Part shown: positions 53,601 through 63,559 of the stretch, in pieces
How the letters are laid out: every line of letters begins with the position of its first letter
Position numbering within the stretch: position 1 is the first letter of the stretch
Source: Polyodon spathula
Taxonomy: Eukaryota > Chordata > Actinopteri > Acipenseriformes > Polyodontidae
Assembly (NCBI RefSeq): GCF_017654505.1
Contig: NC_054569.1
Span: 5,198,006-5,262,005, forward strand
Length of the DNA stretch: 64,000 nucleotides
Direction: 5' to 3'
Made by a program: the position numbers and the translations under genes
Notes under the pieces: generated by a model
Seen by the model: only the letters and a program-made list of their open reading frames with translations
Told to the model about the DNA's origin: nothing
Database searches by the model: none

Positions 53601-56600
53601 GAGCAAAGTAAACTGCCCTTGGCTAAGACCCACCTTACAGCCTGTCAAAATGTGCCTTAATGTTGCAGGTGATGAACATAAAAGGACGAGAGGGATCCTC
53701 ACCTACCCAGAGATTTAGGTTCTGTAGTGATGGGAGAATATTCTATGTTGATCTGATGAGAAAACTGATCCTGCTCTGTTCCATTGTCCATAGGTCTTGC
53801 CAGCCGATCTTGCGTTGTTCCACACTCTCCCATTTCATCCATTCTCCCAGCTTGGCCTGGGAAACGGCCTTTACACACCTGATCCTCTCCTCCTGCTTTT
53901 GCACCTCATTGACTACCAGCTTCCTCTGTTGAGCTGGGGTTGCCTTGTGCCACGTAGGAGGAGCTGAACTGAGACCAAAACCTCCTTTTCCATGCTGAAC
54001 TTGCCCCATAATATCTCCGATTCGAAGGGCAGCCTTAGCATCTTCCACAGCTTTCTTTGCTGCCCATTTTCTTCCAGTTTTCAACACAGGTGCTGCCTCC
54101 CTTACGCATTTGTCGCGTGAATCTACTAATGTCATTTCCAGTCTGACTTTGGCGGACTTAAACTCCTCGGTTAGAGCAGAGATTGGTAGCTGCAGTATTC
54201 CTTTACCATGAAGTTCCACTCTGCTGAGGCAGCGTGGAACTCCCAACCATTTCCTGATATATGAACTGATTAAAGCTTCCAGCTTCTCTACTGTTGTCAA
54301 GGAAACCTTGTACATAGTCAGTGGCCACAGCAGTCTTGGCAGTAGACCAAACTGAAAGCACCAGAGTTTCAGTTTGCCTGGTAAAGCGCTGCTGTCTATG
54401 CTCTTCAACCCTTCCGCTGCTTGTTGTCTAACTTCTCCCACACGAACTGTGTCCTTTAGATCCCCGTCGTACCATCTCCCTAGACTTTTCAGTGGCTTCT
54501 CGGACACTGTTGGTATTGCCTCACCATTAATGTAGAATCTTTTATCTACTAATTTACCTTTAATTATAGAGATGCTCCTTGATTTAGTGGGCTTGAATTG
54601 CATTTGTGTCCATTCAATGTTATTGGTTAATTTGCCCAATAACCGATTAGTGCAGGCTACTGTTGTAGTCATGGTTGTCATGTCATCCATGTATGCTTGA
54701 ATTGGTGGTAGTCGCATTCCAGAAGCCAAGCGCTCTCCTCCTACTACCCATTTTGACCCTAATAATTACTTCCATTGCCATGGTAAAAGCCAGTGGAGAA
54801 ATGGTGCATCCTGTCATTATTCCAACCTCTAGGCATTGCCATGCAGTGCTGAATTCTGAAGTTGAAAAACTAAATTGCAAATCTCCAAAGTAGGCTTTCA
54901 CTAAATTTGTTATTGTCACCGGTACACTGAAAAAATCAAATGCTGCCCAAAGAAGTTCATGTGGCACTGAACCATATGCATTAGCCAAATCCAGGAATAT
55001 CACATGGAGATCCTTCCTCTCCTTTTTCGCTGATGAATTTGTTTCCAGATTATGCTGATGTGTTCTAAGCATCCTGGGAAACCCGGAACGCCTGCTTTTT
55101 GACAATCTCTGAGCAATAATGCTGAAGAAAATCTTGCGTTCTATGTTTAATAAGGAAATAGGACAAAACTGACCGATGCTTGTAGAATCGTTTTCTTTTG
55201 GTATAAAGACTCCACCTTCTCGGCCCCCAGATCATCACCGATCCTCCACCACATTTCACAGTGGGTGCGAGACACTGTGGCTTGTAGGCCTCTCCAGGTC
55301 TCCGTCTAACCATTAGACGACCAGGTGTTGGGCAAAGCTGAAAATTGGACTCATCTGGGGGTGCTTCAGCAAGGCTGGAATCGGGCAGATTTGTCTTTGT
55401 GAAGGGCGCATGAATCAAGTACAAGGTTGTCCTGGAAGAAAACTTGCTTCCTTCTGCTCTGACAATGTTCCCCAACTCTGAGGATTGTTTTTTCCAGCAG
55501 GACAATGCTCCATGCCACATAGCCAGGTCAATCAAGGTGTGGATGGAGGACCACCAGATCAAGACCCTGTCATGGCCATCCCAATCTCCAGACCTGAACC
55601 CCATTGAAAACCTCTGGAATGTAATCAAGAGGAAGATGGATGGTCACAAGCCATCAGACAAAGCCGAGCTGCTTGAATTTTTGCGCTAGGAGTGGCATAA
55701 AGTCACCCAACATCAATGTGAAAGACTGGTGGAGAGCATGCCAAGATGCATGAAAGCTGTGCTTGAAAATCAGGGTTATTCCACCAAATATTGATTTCTG
55801 AACTCTTTCTAAGTTAAAACATTAGTATTGTGTTGTTTAAAAATGAATCTGAACTTATTTTCTTTGCATTATTCGAGGTCTGACAACACTGCATCTTTTT
55901 TGTTATTTTGACCAGTTGTCATTTTCTGCAAATAAATGCTCTAAATGACAATATTTTTATTTGGAATTTAGGAGAAATGTTGTCAGTAGTTTATAGAATA
56001 AAACAAAAATGTTCATTTTACCCAAACACATACCTATAAATAGTAAAACCAGAGAACTGATAATTTTGCAGCGGTCTCTTAATTTTTTCCAGAGCTATAT
56101 ATATATTTAGTGTTATTTTAGCTCAATTATTTACATTTAAAATACATTGAGCACTATAAATGTGTACGATTTTATTGTATTGTTTTAAACCCGCAACCTC
56201 CTTACGTCAAACAAGCATGTCCGGTTTAGTGAGGGGCTGCTGTGTGATTATTGGGTGAAGCTGGGAGACCCATTATAGAATCTGATGGGATTAAACGGCC
56301 TTTCATTATTCATTCGAAAAAATGTTACATGGCCTTTGCAATGCTAGAGATCTCGCTAAGATGATGCAACAAATTTAAATAAGTATATTTTCTCTTAGTA
56401 CATACGACAAAATGTATACTTTGCGAACTGTCGCAACAAAAGTGCAAATGCGGTATGTTTGCGCTGCGACTGGCCCATCTTAGTACATCGACCCCTAAGT
56501 CTAATTCAGTCATGTCTGAAGATTTGTGCGTACATGATCTGTACGTGCACATTTGAAATTATAAATACTCAGTTGATATCTGATGAGTTAACACAAACAA

Positions 56601-59600
56601 TATGAGATTGTTACTTTACCTTTCCTCTGCAGGGTCTCCTTCCCATACTGGATGCACAGCTCCAGAGACTGGAAACACTCCTGTGGAAAATCGACAAAAT
56701 CCATCTGTTTGCGGGCTGTGTCAGCTTCCCACTTGTGTTTATAGAAGACAGCCTGTGGCACAGCAGCGACCCAGGTCAGGGTCTCCACATCAAAACTAAC
56801 AAAATCATTCCCATCATACTCGTGATACCAATATGCCCGCCTGGTCCCGTCATCATCCAGCTCACAGCCACCTGAGTTCTGGTAAGTGTGAACTGGAAAA
56901 CACACAAAAGACAAAAGACAAACTAAGCATTAGTGTCCAATAAAAGTACATCTTTCTGAATTTGTAATACAGAAGATAGCACTGGCATTCCAGAGAACAC
57001 TGAAGAGCCTGCTACTCAATAAGCAGCCCAAAGGACCCAATGTGCAATGAGAATACCTTGTGAGTGCCCCCACACTGACCCACGAGCATTACACTCAGGT
57101 AGTATTGATTACTAACCCTAACCCTAACCCTAACCTTGTGAGTGCCCCCACACTGACCCACGAGCATTACACTCAGGTAGTATTGATTACTAACCCTAAC
57201 CCTAATCCTAACCCTAACCTTGTGAGTACCCCCACACTGACCCACGAGCATTACATTCAGGTAGTATTGATTACTAACCCTAACCTTGTGAGTGCCCCCA
57301 CACTGACCCACGAGCATTACACTCAGGTAGTATTGATTACTAACCCTAACCCTAACCTTGTGAGTGCCTTCACGCTGACCCACGAGCATTACACTCAGGT
57401 AGTATTGATTACTAACCCTAACCCTAAACCTAACCCTAACCCTAACCTTGTGAGTGCCCCCACACTGACCCATGAGCATTACACTCAGGTAGTATTGATT
57501 ACTAACCCTAACCCTAACCCTAACCTGCCCCCACACTGACCCACGAGCATTACACTCAGGTAGTATTGATTACTAACCCTAACCCTAACCCTAACCTTGT
57601 GAGTGCCCCCACACTGACCCACGAGCATTACACTCAGGTAGTATTGATTACTAACCCTAACCCTAATCCTAACCCTAACCTTGTGAGTGCCCCCACACTG
57701 ACCCACGAGCATTACACTCAGGTAGTATTGATTACTAACCCTAACCCTAACCCTAACCTTGTGAGTGCCCCCACACTGACCCACGAGCATTACACTCAGG
57801 TAGTATTGATTACTAACCCTAACCCTAACCCTAACCCTAACCTTGTGAGTGCCCCCACACTGACCCACGAGCATTACATTCAGGTAGTATTGATTACTAA
57901 CCCTAACCCTAACCTTGTGAGTGCCCCCACACTGACCCACGAGCATTACACTCAGGTAGTATTGATTACTAACCCTAACCCTAACCTTGTGAGTGCCCCC
58001 ACACTGACCCACGAGCATTACACTCAGGTAGTATTGATTACCCTAACCCTAACCCTAACCTTGTGAGTGCCCCCACACTGACCCACGAGCATTACACTCA
58101 GGTAGTATTGATTACTAACCCTAACCCTAACCCTAACCCTAACCCTAACCTTGTGAGTGCCCCCACACTGACCCACGAGCATTACACTCAGGTAGTATTG
58201 ATTACTAACCCTAACCCTAACCCTAACCCTAACCTTGTGAGTGCCCCCACACTGACCCACGAGCATTACACTCAGGTAGTATTGATTACTAACCCTAACC
58301 CTAACCCTAACCCTAACCTTGTGAGTGCCCCCACACTGACCCACGAGCATTACACTCAGGTAGTATTGATTACTAACCCTAACCCTAACCCTAAACCTAA
58401 CCCCCACACTGAGACGAGCATTACACTCAGGTAGTATTGATTACTAACCCTAACCCTAAAACCTGATTACTAACCTTGTGAGTGCTAACCCTAACCCTAA
58501 CCGATTGGTGATTGGAACACTCACACTGGTGTGACTGGGTGCTCGTAACCAGTACATTATAACTCAGGTAGTATTGATTACTAACCCTAATAACCCTAAC
58601 AACTTGTGAGTGCCCCCCACACTGGACCCACGAGCATTACACTCAGGTAGTATGATTACTAACCGTAATGTGAGTCCATCATAACCTTGTGGATGGGATT
58701 GGAACACCACGGGGGTGACCCACGAGCATTTGGGTGCTGGTAATGTAGTATCCTAATGACTGAGTGCCCCCACACTGACCCACGAGCATTACACTCAGGT
58801 AGTATTGATTACTAACCCTAACCCTAACCCTAACCCTAACCCTAACCTTGTGAGTGCCCCCACACTGACCCACGAGCATTACACTCAGGTAGTATTGATT
58901 ACTAACCCTAACCCTAACCCTAACCCTAACCTTGTGAGTGCCCCCACACTGACCCACGAGCATTACAGGTAGTATTGATTACTAACCCTAACCCTAACCT
59001 TGTGAGTGCCCCCACACTGACCCACGAGCATTACACTCAGGTAGTATTGATTACTAACCCTAACCCTAACCTTGTGAGTGCCCCCACACTGACCCACGAG
59101 CATTACACTCAGGTAGTATTGATTACTAACCCTAACCCTAACCCTAACCTTGTGAGTGCCCCCACACTGACCCACGAGCATTACACTCAGGTAGTATTGA
59201 TTACTAACCCTAACCCTAACCCTAACCTTGTGAGTGCCCCCACACTGACCCACGAGCATTACACTCAGGTAGTATTGATTACTAACCCTAACCCTAACCC
59301 TAACCTTGTGAGTGCCCCCACACTGACCCACGAGCATTACACTCAGGTAGTATTGATTACTAACCCTAACCCTAACCCTGTGAGTGCCTTCACGCTGACC
59401 CACGAGCATTACACTCAGGTAGTATTGATTACTAACCCTAACCCTAACCCTAACCCTGTGAGTGCCCCCACACTGACCCACGAGCATTACACTCAGGTAG
59501 TATTGATTACTAACCCTAACCCTAACCTTGTGAGTGCCCTCACACTGACCCACGAGCATTACACTCAGGTAGTATTGATTACTAACCCTAACCCTAACCT

Positions 59601-62600
59601 TGTGAGTACCCCCACACTGACCCACGAGCATTACACTCAGGTAGTATTGATTACTAACCCTAACCCTAACCCTTGTGAGTGCCCTAACCTGACCCACGAG
59701 CATGTGAGTGCCCCCACACTGACCCACGAGCATTACACTCAGGTAGTATTGATTACTAACCCTAACCCTAACCCTAACCTTGTGAGTGCCCCCACACTGA
59801 CCCACGAGCATTACACTCAGGTAGTATTGATTACTAACCCTAACCCTAACCTTGTGAGTGCCCCCACACTGACCCACGAGCATTACACTCAGGTTGTACT
59901 CATTATTAAAGATGTGTATTACCAGACTCCTTACAGAATATATTATTGATTATTAAAGATGTGTATTAACAGGCTCCTTATAGAATATATTATTGATTAT
60001 TAAAGACATGTATTACCACACTCCTTACAGAATATATTATTGATTATTAAAGATGTGTATTAACAGGCTCCTTATAGAATATATTATTGATTATTAAAGA
60101 CATGTATTACCACACTCCTTACAGAATATATTATTGATTATTAAAGACGTGTATTAACAGGCTCCTTATAGAATATATTATTGATTATTAAAGATGTGTA
60201 TTAACAGGCTCCTTATAGAAAAGCCACTGTTATGAAAATGTCACAAGGACAATCGCTTAAAGTTTGCAAAATGGTATTTGAATGAAAAGGTTTTGTGGAG
60301 TGATAAAACACAAATCAAGCTATTTGGTCATGCTGATAGTTGTTACGTTTGGAGAAAGTCTGGTGAGGCGCTGTGACCAGGATTCCTTGCAGTGGTGACG
60401 TCAGACCACAAATAGACTCAGGAAGTAGCGGTGAAACTGAGGCACAGGGACGCTCAGTGTTTTATTAAATAATAATAAACAAAAGATTTAAACAAAAACA
60501 GCACAGCAAAACAGGACATGGCACTTGAGGCCAAACTAAACAGACAAACAAAACGAATTAACATAAACGAAACAGACACTAACACAGCGGACGAACAGAC
60601 AAACACAGTGAGTGAAATCACGTATTTACTTTTACTTGTGTTTTTAATTTTCTCCTCTCCACACCTGTTCTACACTCACTGAACACACAACCCCCAGTGA
60701 GTGAAAACATGCTGTTTTTATGCAGCTGTACCGAGACTCGATTGCTAATCAATCATTCAATTGGAGTCTCGGTACAACTGCACGTGAATTAATAAAGTGC
60801 AATTCCCCGTGCTCACATATTATTACTTTTTACCTGCACATGAAGTGCTGTGCAATCCTCGTGCCTAAATACACATATACATTTTAAACACTCGTGTTCC
60901 ACAGACCCATTTATATCCCGTGAACCAATGACTGTACACCAACATTAACATACAACACGCAACATATAACACCGAAATACACACAGGGGCGGGCAACATT
61001 GCCACAGATCCCATGTGCTGACAGCTCCCAGACTGACTCCTTCAGCCGGGGCAAGTCCAGCAGCGGAAAGGCTGCTGAGGAAGGTGGTCTCCTGACCTCT
61101 CCCCTCTTCTTCATAGCCGGCAGCTCCCTCTGGTGGGGCTCCGGCCATATTGACCCCTGCGGCCAAGCAGAGCTGACGGTGACCCCAGACGAAGCAGAAC
61201 CGGCAGCCTCAGGCGATGTGGAGCGGCTGGCAACCCCCGGCGTTGCAGAGCGGCTGGCATTCTTGGGCGAAGTCATTACCGCCCACCCCTAATACAAGGT
61301 ATCCCACACCTAGTGTATTACAGCGATATAGGTTGGTGCAACGTTTATTTTGTAGTTGTTGTTTCACTGTTTTATTTTTGCTTGTTTTGTTGTTGGACTG
61401 GCACTGCTTTTACACTGTGGTGCATTATGATCATCGCTACTGTACCATTGCTGGGGGGGCGCACAGAGGCGCAGTGGCTGTCCCTGGCACCTCGTTTAAG
61501 ATGCAGCTCTGCCACTGCAACATGCTGACTTCTACTGTAGAGCAATTCAGATAAAAAAGAAGCCATCAGAGGCTAATACTACGCCACCAGCTGGGCTGAA
61601 TCTCTGTTTTAACCCCACTGGGCAAGATTTAATGCTGAATTGTTTTATGGAGCTTTCCACGATAATAATCAGATTGTGTCCCAGTGTCTCTAGCACTGCT
61701 GATAAAAGGGGCTGTGTGTGTCAGTACTCAGTCCTATAGTCCGAGTCTCTAACAGTGATAGAAGGGGCTGTGTGTATCTGTACTCAGTCCTATAGTCCGA
61801 GTCTCTAACAGTGATATAAGGGGCTGTGTGTGCGTCTGTACTCAGTCCTATAGTCCGAGTCTCTAACAGTGCTGATAGAAGGGGCTGTGTGTATGTCTGT
61901 ACTCAGTCCTATAGTCCCTGTGTCTCTAACAGTGATAGAAGGGGCTGTGTGTGTCTGTACTCAGTCCTATAGTCCCTGTGTCTCTAACAGTGATAGAAGG
62001 GGCTGTGTGTGTCTGTACTCAGTCCTATAGTCCCTGTGTCTCTAACAGTGATAGAAGGGGCTGTGTGTGTCTGTACTCAGTCCTATAGTCCCTGTGTCTC
62101 TAACAGTGATAGAAGGGGCTGTGTGTGTCTGTACTCAGTCCTATAGTCCCTGTGTCTCTCACAGTGCTGATAGAAGGGGCTGTGTGTGTCTGTACTCAGT
62201 CCTATAGTCCCTGTGTCTCTAACAGTGATAGAAGGGGCTGTGTGTGTCTGTACTCAGTCCTATAGTCCCTGTGTCTCTCACAGTGCTGATAGAAGGGGCT
62301 GTGTGTGTCTGTACTCAGTCCTATAGTCCCTGTGTCTCTAACAGTGATAGAAGGGGCTGTGTGTGTCTGTACTCAGTCCTATAGTCCCTGTGTCTCTAAC
62401 AGTGACAGAAGGGGCTGTGTGTCTGTACTCAGTCCTATAGTCCCTGTGTCTCTAACAGTGATAGAAGGGGCTGTGTGTGTCTGTACTCAGTCCTATAGTC
62501 CCTGTGTTTCTAACAGTGATAGAAGGGGCTGTGTGTGTCTGTACTCAGTCCTATAGTCCCTGTGTCTCTAACAGTGATAGAAGGGGCTCTGTGTGTCTGT

Positions 62601-62986
62601 ACTCAGTCCTATAGTCCCTGTGTCTCTAACAGTGATAGAAGGGGCTGTGTGTGTTTGTACTAAGTCCTATAGTCCCTGTGTGTCTAACAGTGCTGATAGA
62701 CGGGGCTGTGTGTGTTTGTACTCACCTCCAGTATGGTTAAAGTGCTGGATTGTATTTCTCAAACTCCATTTCATGATATCATGACCATGCAGAATATGCC
62801 AAGTACGGCTGTTCCAGAACTCACGACCCATAGTCTTATTCATCCAGTCGAGCAGGAGGACAGGTTCTTTCATGGTGCTGTTATAGTATGAGTATTGCAC
62901 ATCATCCAGCATATCCACAGTTACATACTCTGGTGTCTTGGTCCCTTCCGTGGTCGCCACTCCAAAAAAATGCAGTGAGTGAGTTC
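38559..62986 (-). CDS. MHC class I alpha chain, non-classical-looking (signal exon not in window)
   Basis: Cell-surface glycoprotein heavy chain. Exons on the minus strand: alpha1 62986-62726, alpha2 56892-56620, alpha3 45491-45204, transmembrane 41775-41665, cytoplasmic 40512-40480, 39751-39709 and 38616-38559 (stop TGA). Every junction is GT-AG and the phases chain correctly, giving 1067 bp. Family marks: THSLHFFG start, NHTGG sequon, GGCELDDDG and the QECFQS cysteine of the alpha2 disulphide, KHKWEA, and the Ig C1 pair [18 protein letters not shown] hydrophobic [20 protein letters not shown] segment is followed by HIWKKR. By recalled alignment, peptide-end anchors are changed (Tyr7 to Phe, Tyr59 to Phe, Arg/Tyr84 to His, Tyr159 to Asp, Tyr171 to Cys; Lys146 and Trp147 kept). 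This suggests a non-classical lineage. A signal exon should lie beyond 64000. Confidence 0.93.
38776..39460. repeat. 95-bp repeat, about 7 copies, in a class I intron
   Basis: Unit starts ACAATGCTGGAGTATCAGTG and ends GTGCTGTGCTCTGTCC; 93-95 bp spacing, near identical copies, between the last two cytoplasmic exons. Confidence 0.97.
39709..39751 (-). CDS. MHC class I cytoplasmic exon 2
   Basis: 43 bp, ATTTTTCAG|CAAAGA to GACGACAG|GTAAAG, phase 1 in, phase 2 out. It encodes [14 protein letters not shown], a Ser-rich tail. Confidence 0.78.
39827..40252. repeat. 82-bp repeat, about 5 copies, in a class I intron
   Basis: Unit with GACCCATAGAAAACAATGAT, CTCCTAAAAGCAGAGCAAAC and ACAGCTCTGCACAAACACAT. 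An (AAT)n run lies beside it at 39757-39787. Confidence 0.97.
40480..40512 (-). CDS. MHC class I cytoplasmic exon 1
   Basis: 33 bp between CACTCCTAG|GTGCC and CGCAGA|GTGAGT, phase 1. It encodes [11 protein letters not shown]. The Ser/Tyr-bearing short tail exon is typical of the family; found by phase and splice sites. Confidence 0.8.
40520..41660 (-). other. class I intron, nothing recognised
   Basis: About 1.1 kb between transmembrane and first cytoplasmic exon; no element I can name. Confidence 0.55.
41665..41775 (-). CDS. MHC class I transmembrane exon
   Basis: 111 bp, GTTTGCAG|CTCCAG to GCATCAG|GTGAGA, phase 1. It encodes [37 protein letters not shown]: connecting peptide, about 23-residue membrane helix, basic stop-transfer. 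Confidence 0.93.
41990..42215. repeat. about 40-bp repeat, 6 copies
   Basis: Unit ATCCCTATTGAAATGAATGG, TGTGATCCAGTCCTCTACA, leading straight into the next array. Confidence 0.94.
42216..44597. repeat. 2.4-kb array of TCTAATC-rich short units
   Basis: Interwoven ACCCTGTCTAATCCAGC and ACCCTGTCTAATCAC units of about 15-18 bp, over 120 copies with irregular lengths. It lies in the intron between alpha3 and transmembrane exons. Confidence 0.97.
44946..45187. repeat. 60-bp minisatellite next to the alpha3 exon
   Basis: Four copies of CTCAGGTACAGCCTCCCTCC ... CACACAGTCTATTTCAGTAC, ending 17 bp from the alpha3 donor. Each copy carries an acceptor-like TCTATTTCAG on the plus strand, opposite to the gene. 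Confidence 0.95.
45204..45491 (-). CDS. MHC class I alpha3 (Ig C1) exon
   Basis: 288 bp, TTTCACCAG|TCCGTC to AAATGGG|GTAAGA, phase 1 in and out. It encodes an Ig constant-type domain: [56 protein letters not shown] 60-bp minisatellite begins just after its donor. Confidence 0.96.
45625..45994 (-). mobile_element. solo LTR, family copy 3 (5'-truncated)
   Basis: On the minus strand it keeps the TATA-like and 3' parts and ends GGCCGTCTTTGTGACA. A 10-bp stem GCTGAGCGAA/TTCGCTCAGC sits at 45703-45726, right after ATTAAA. It is cut off near ATTCAATTTAATGATTG at 45994. Confidence 0.75.
45995..46465. other. no gene seen
   Basis: A/T-rich class I intron sequence. Confidence 0.5.
46470..47100. repeat. 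56-bp minisatellite, about 11 copies
   Basis: Unit TCGCATCTCAATTCGAGATC, GAACACATATACGCCCAGGG, ATGGAAACAGACGGTA. CpG-rich; open frames here are artefacts. Confidence 0.97.
47639..48275 (-). mobile_element. solo LTR, family copy 4
   Basis: On the minus strand, TGTGTGACAAAGTGCCCGCC to GGCCGTCTCTGTGACA, with TATA-like and poly(A)-like signals. It is head to head with copy 5, only 57 bp away. Confidence 0.75.
48333..48915 (+). mobile_element. solo LTR, family copy 5
   Basis: TGTGGCAGTGTGCCCCGCCC to CTCGCCACA, with GCATAAAAGCAGCATG and ATTAAAG. An (AT)n run interrupts it at about 48708-48745. Confidence 0.75.
48985..49975 (+). mobile_element. Tc1-like transposon with decayed transposase
   Basis: Ends CAGTGCCTATAGAAAGTC and GACTTTCTATAGGCACTG are inverted repeats flanked by TA. 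The N-terminal transposase part is deleted. The DDE core remains ([33 protein letters not shown]) and, after a frame shift, the C-terminal part with DNDPKH and DLNPIEN followed by TAG. Non-functional. Confidence 0.9.
49976..51085. other. no gene seen
   Basis: A/T-rich class I intron 3 sequence with G- and C-runs near 50336-50349 and 50491-50502. Confidence 0.5.
51087..52520 (+). mobile_element. Tc1-like transposon, 3'-truncated
   Basis: Left end TA|CAGTGGTTTGCAGAAGTATT. The transposase runs from about 51720 to 52520 with a frame shift near 51775, a stop at 52382 and loss of the C-terminus: [76 protein letters not shown]. An R2-type LINE remnant follows where the rest should be. Confidence 0.85.
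52525..55221 (-). pseudogene. decayed LINE with reverse transcriptase and restriction-like endonuclease (R2/NeSL-type)
   Basis: Minus strand, from about 55220 downward. Reverse transcriptase blocks [40 protein letters not shown] and the catalytic YMDD ([10 protein letters not shown]) come first. A long conserved downstream region follows ([40 protein letters not shown]), then [12 protein letters not shown]. Last is a PD...[10 protein letters not shown] endonuclease region with [16 protein letters not shown] at about 53350-53100. Several stops and frame shifts. The order RT then C-terminal endonuclease fits early-branching LINEs. The clade is from recall. Confidence 0.75.
55222..56098 (+). mobile_element. 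Tc1-like transposon remnant with inverted internal segment
   Basis: Minus-strand 55222-55360 encodes the middle of a Tc1 transposase ([34 protein letters not shown]). Directly next to it, plus-strand 55360-55795 encodes the following part of the same protein: [42 protein letters not shown], then a stop near the end. The right end TCTTAATTTTTTCCAGAGCT is a typical terminal repeat. The left part is missing. Confidence 0.8.
56620..56892 (-). CDS. MHC class I alpha2 exon
   Basis: 273 bp, TTTTCCAG|TTCACA to AGGAAAG|GTAAAG, phase 1 in and out. It encodes [50 protein letters not shown] and YGKETLQRK. Both disulphide cysteines are present, plus an extra Cys (LELC) in the helix. Confidence 0.94.
57060..59895. 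repeat. telomere-hexamer-bearing minisatellite, about 34 copies
   Basis: Each unit is about 56 bp of unique sequence (CTTGTGAGTGCCCCCACACT, GACCCACGAGCATTACACTC, AGGTAGTATTGATTACTAA) followed by one to six CCCTAA repeats. Unit length changes by multiples of 6. A degraded stretch lies at 58400-58760. It sits in the intron between alpha1 and alpha2. Long open frames reading NPNPN on one strand and VRVRV on the other follow from the hexamer and are not genes. Confidence 0.97.
59905..60222. repeat. about 47-bp repeat, 7 copies
   Basis: Unit TATTGATTATTAAAGATGTG, TATTAACAGGCTCCTTATAG, AATAT, with alternating CACACTCC/CAGGCTCC forms. Confidence 0.95.
60226..60365 (+). pseudogene. Tc1-like transposase fragment
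   Basis: The plus strand reads ...[19 protein letters not shown] and YVWRKSGEA, the first catalytic block of a Tc1 transposase, with a stop upstream. It is cut by the solo LTR at 60372. Confidence 0.75.
60372..61006 (-). mobile_element. solo LTR, family copy 6
   Basis: Minus strand from TGTGGCAATGTTGCCCGCCC at 61006 to about CTGGTCACA at 60372, with the shared GCATAAAAACAGCATG and ATTTAATAAA signals. GC-rich sequence at 61007-61290 could be a scrap of internal region, but I cannot show it. Confidence 0.75.
61690..62720. repeat. about 56-bp minisatellite, about 18 copies, next to the alpha1 exon
   Basis: Unit GTGTGTCTGTACTCAGTCCT, ATAGTCCCTGTGTCTCTAAC, AGTGATAGAAGGGGCT. The array ends at the alpha1 donor; the exon's own GTGAGTAC lies within the last, partial unit. 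Confidence 0.96.
62726..62986 (-). CDS. MHC class I alpha1 exon
   Basis: 261 bp, TTCTTCCAG-type acceptor (CTCTTCCAG|GAACTC) to ACTGGAG|GTGAG, phase 1 in and out. It encodes [45 protein letters not shown] and HFNHTGG. Sequons NST, NKT and NHT. Confidence 0.93.
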
Positions 62987-63076
62987 CTGGAAGAGGAATA
63001 CAAATGAGGATTAGTGACACATTTCAATAATCCAGAGTAAAACACGCAGTGCCAGTGAGCAGAATAAAGTGATGGC

Positions 63077-63268
63077 CACAGAAAACCATTAATCACTACA
63101 GCAATGTTCTCACATAGAAAACCATTAATCACTACAGCAATGTTCTCACATAGAAAACCATTAATCACTACAGCAATGTTCTCACATAGAAAACCATTAA
63201 TCACTACAGCAATGTTCTCACATAGAAAACCATTAATCACTACAGCAATGTGCTGAAATTTTCGCACA
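63077..63268. repeat. 36-bp repeat, about 5 copies
   Basis: Unit GAAAACCATTAATCACTACA, GCAATGTTCTCACATA, upstream of the alpha1 exon. Confidence 0.95.
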
Positions 63269-63559
63269 TAGAAAACCATTGTCCCCTCAGAGATACAGGC
63301 ATGCTAATTTGCTTGAATTAGTTTCCGTACCTTGCAGCATTCATAACAGCTGCCCCTAAACACTACAGGATGAATCAGACACAGAGAATATAACTGCAAG
63401 AGTCAGCGCTCAATAGTCTCCCAAAACCCTCTATGAGACCACGAGTTGAACCACTAGGGTAAAAGCATGAGAAACGCAGGACTGAGTCTGAAAAAGAGAA
63501 TCAGACGAAGCGTAACGCAGTGCCAATGACCAATGACATTATATGTATTTTTTTCTATT

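Noticed and set aside
57012..59949. Frames reading [20 protein letters not shown] or [20 protein letters not shown] as genes
   Set aside because: Products of the CCCTAA-bearing minisatellite; both strands are open and the text follows the hexamer.
61007..61290. Internal coding region of the LTR element next to copy 6
   Set aside because: GC-rich open frames on both strands but no retroelement protein motif I recognise and no polypurine tract next to the LTR.
62902..63279. Signal-peptide exon for the class I gene just upstream of alpha1
   Set aside because: The frame is a 36-bp repeat (NGFLCENIAVVI) without a leader or a phase-1 donor.
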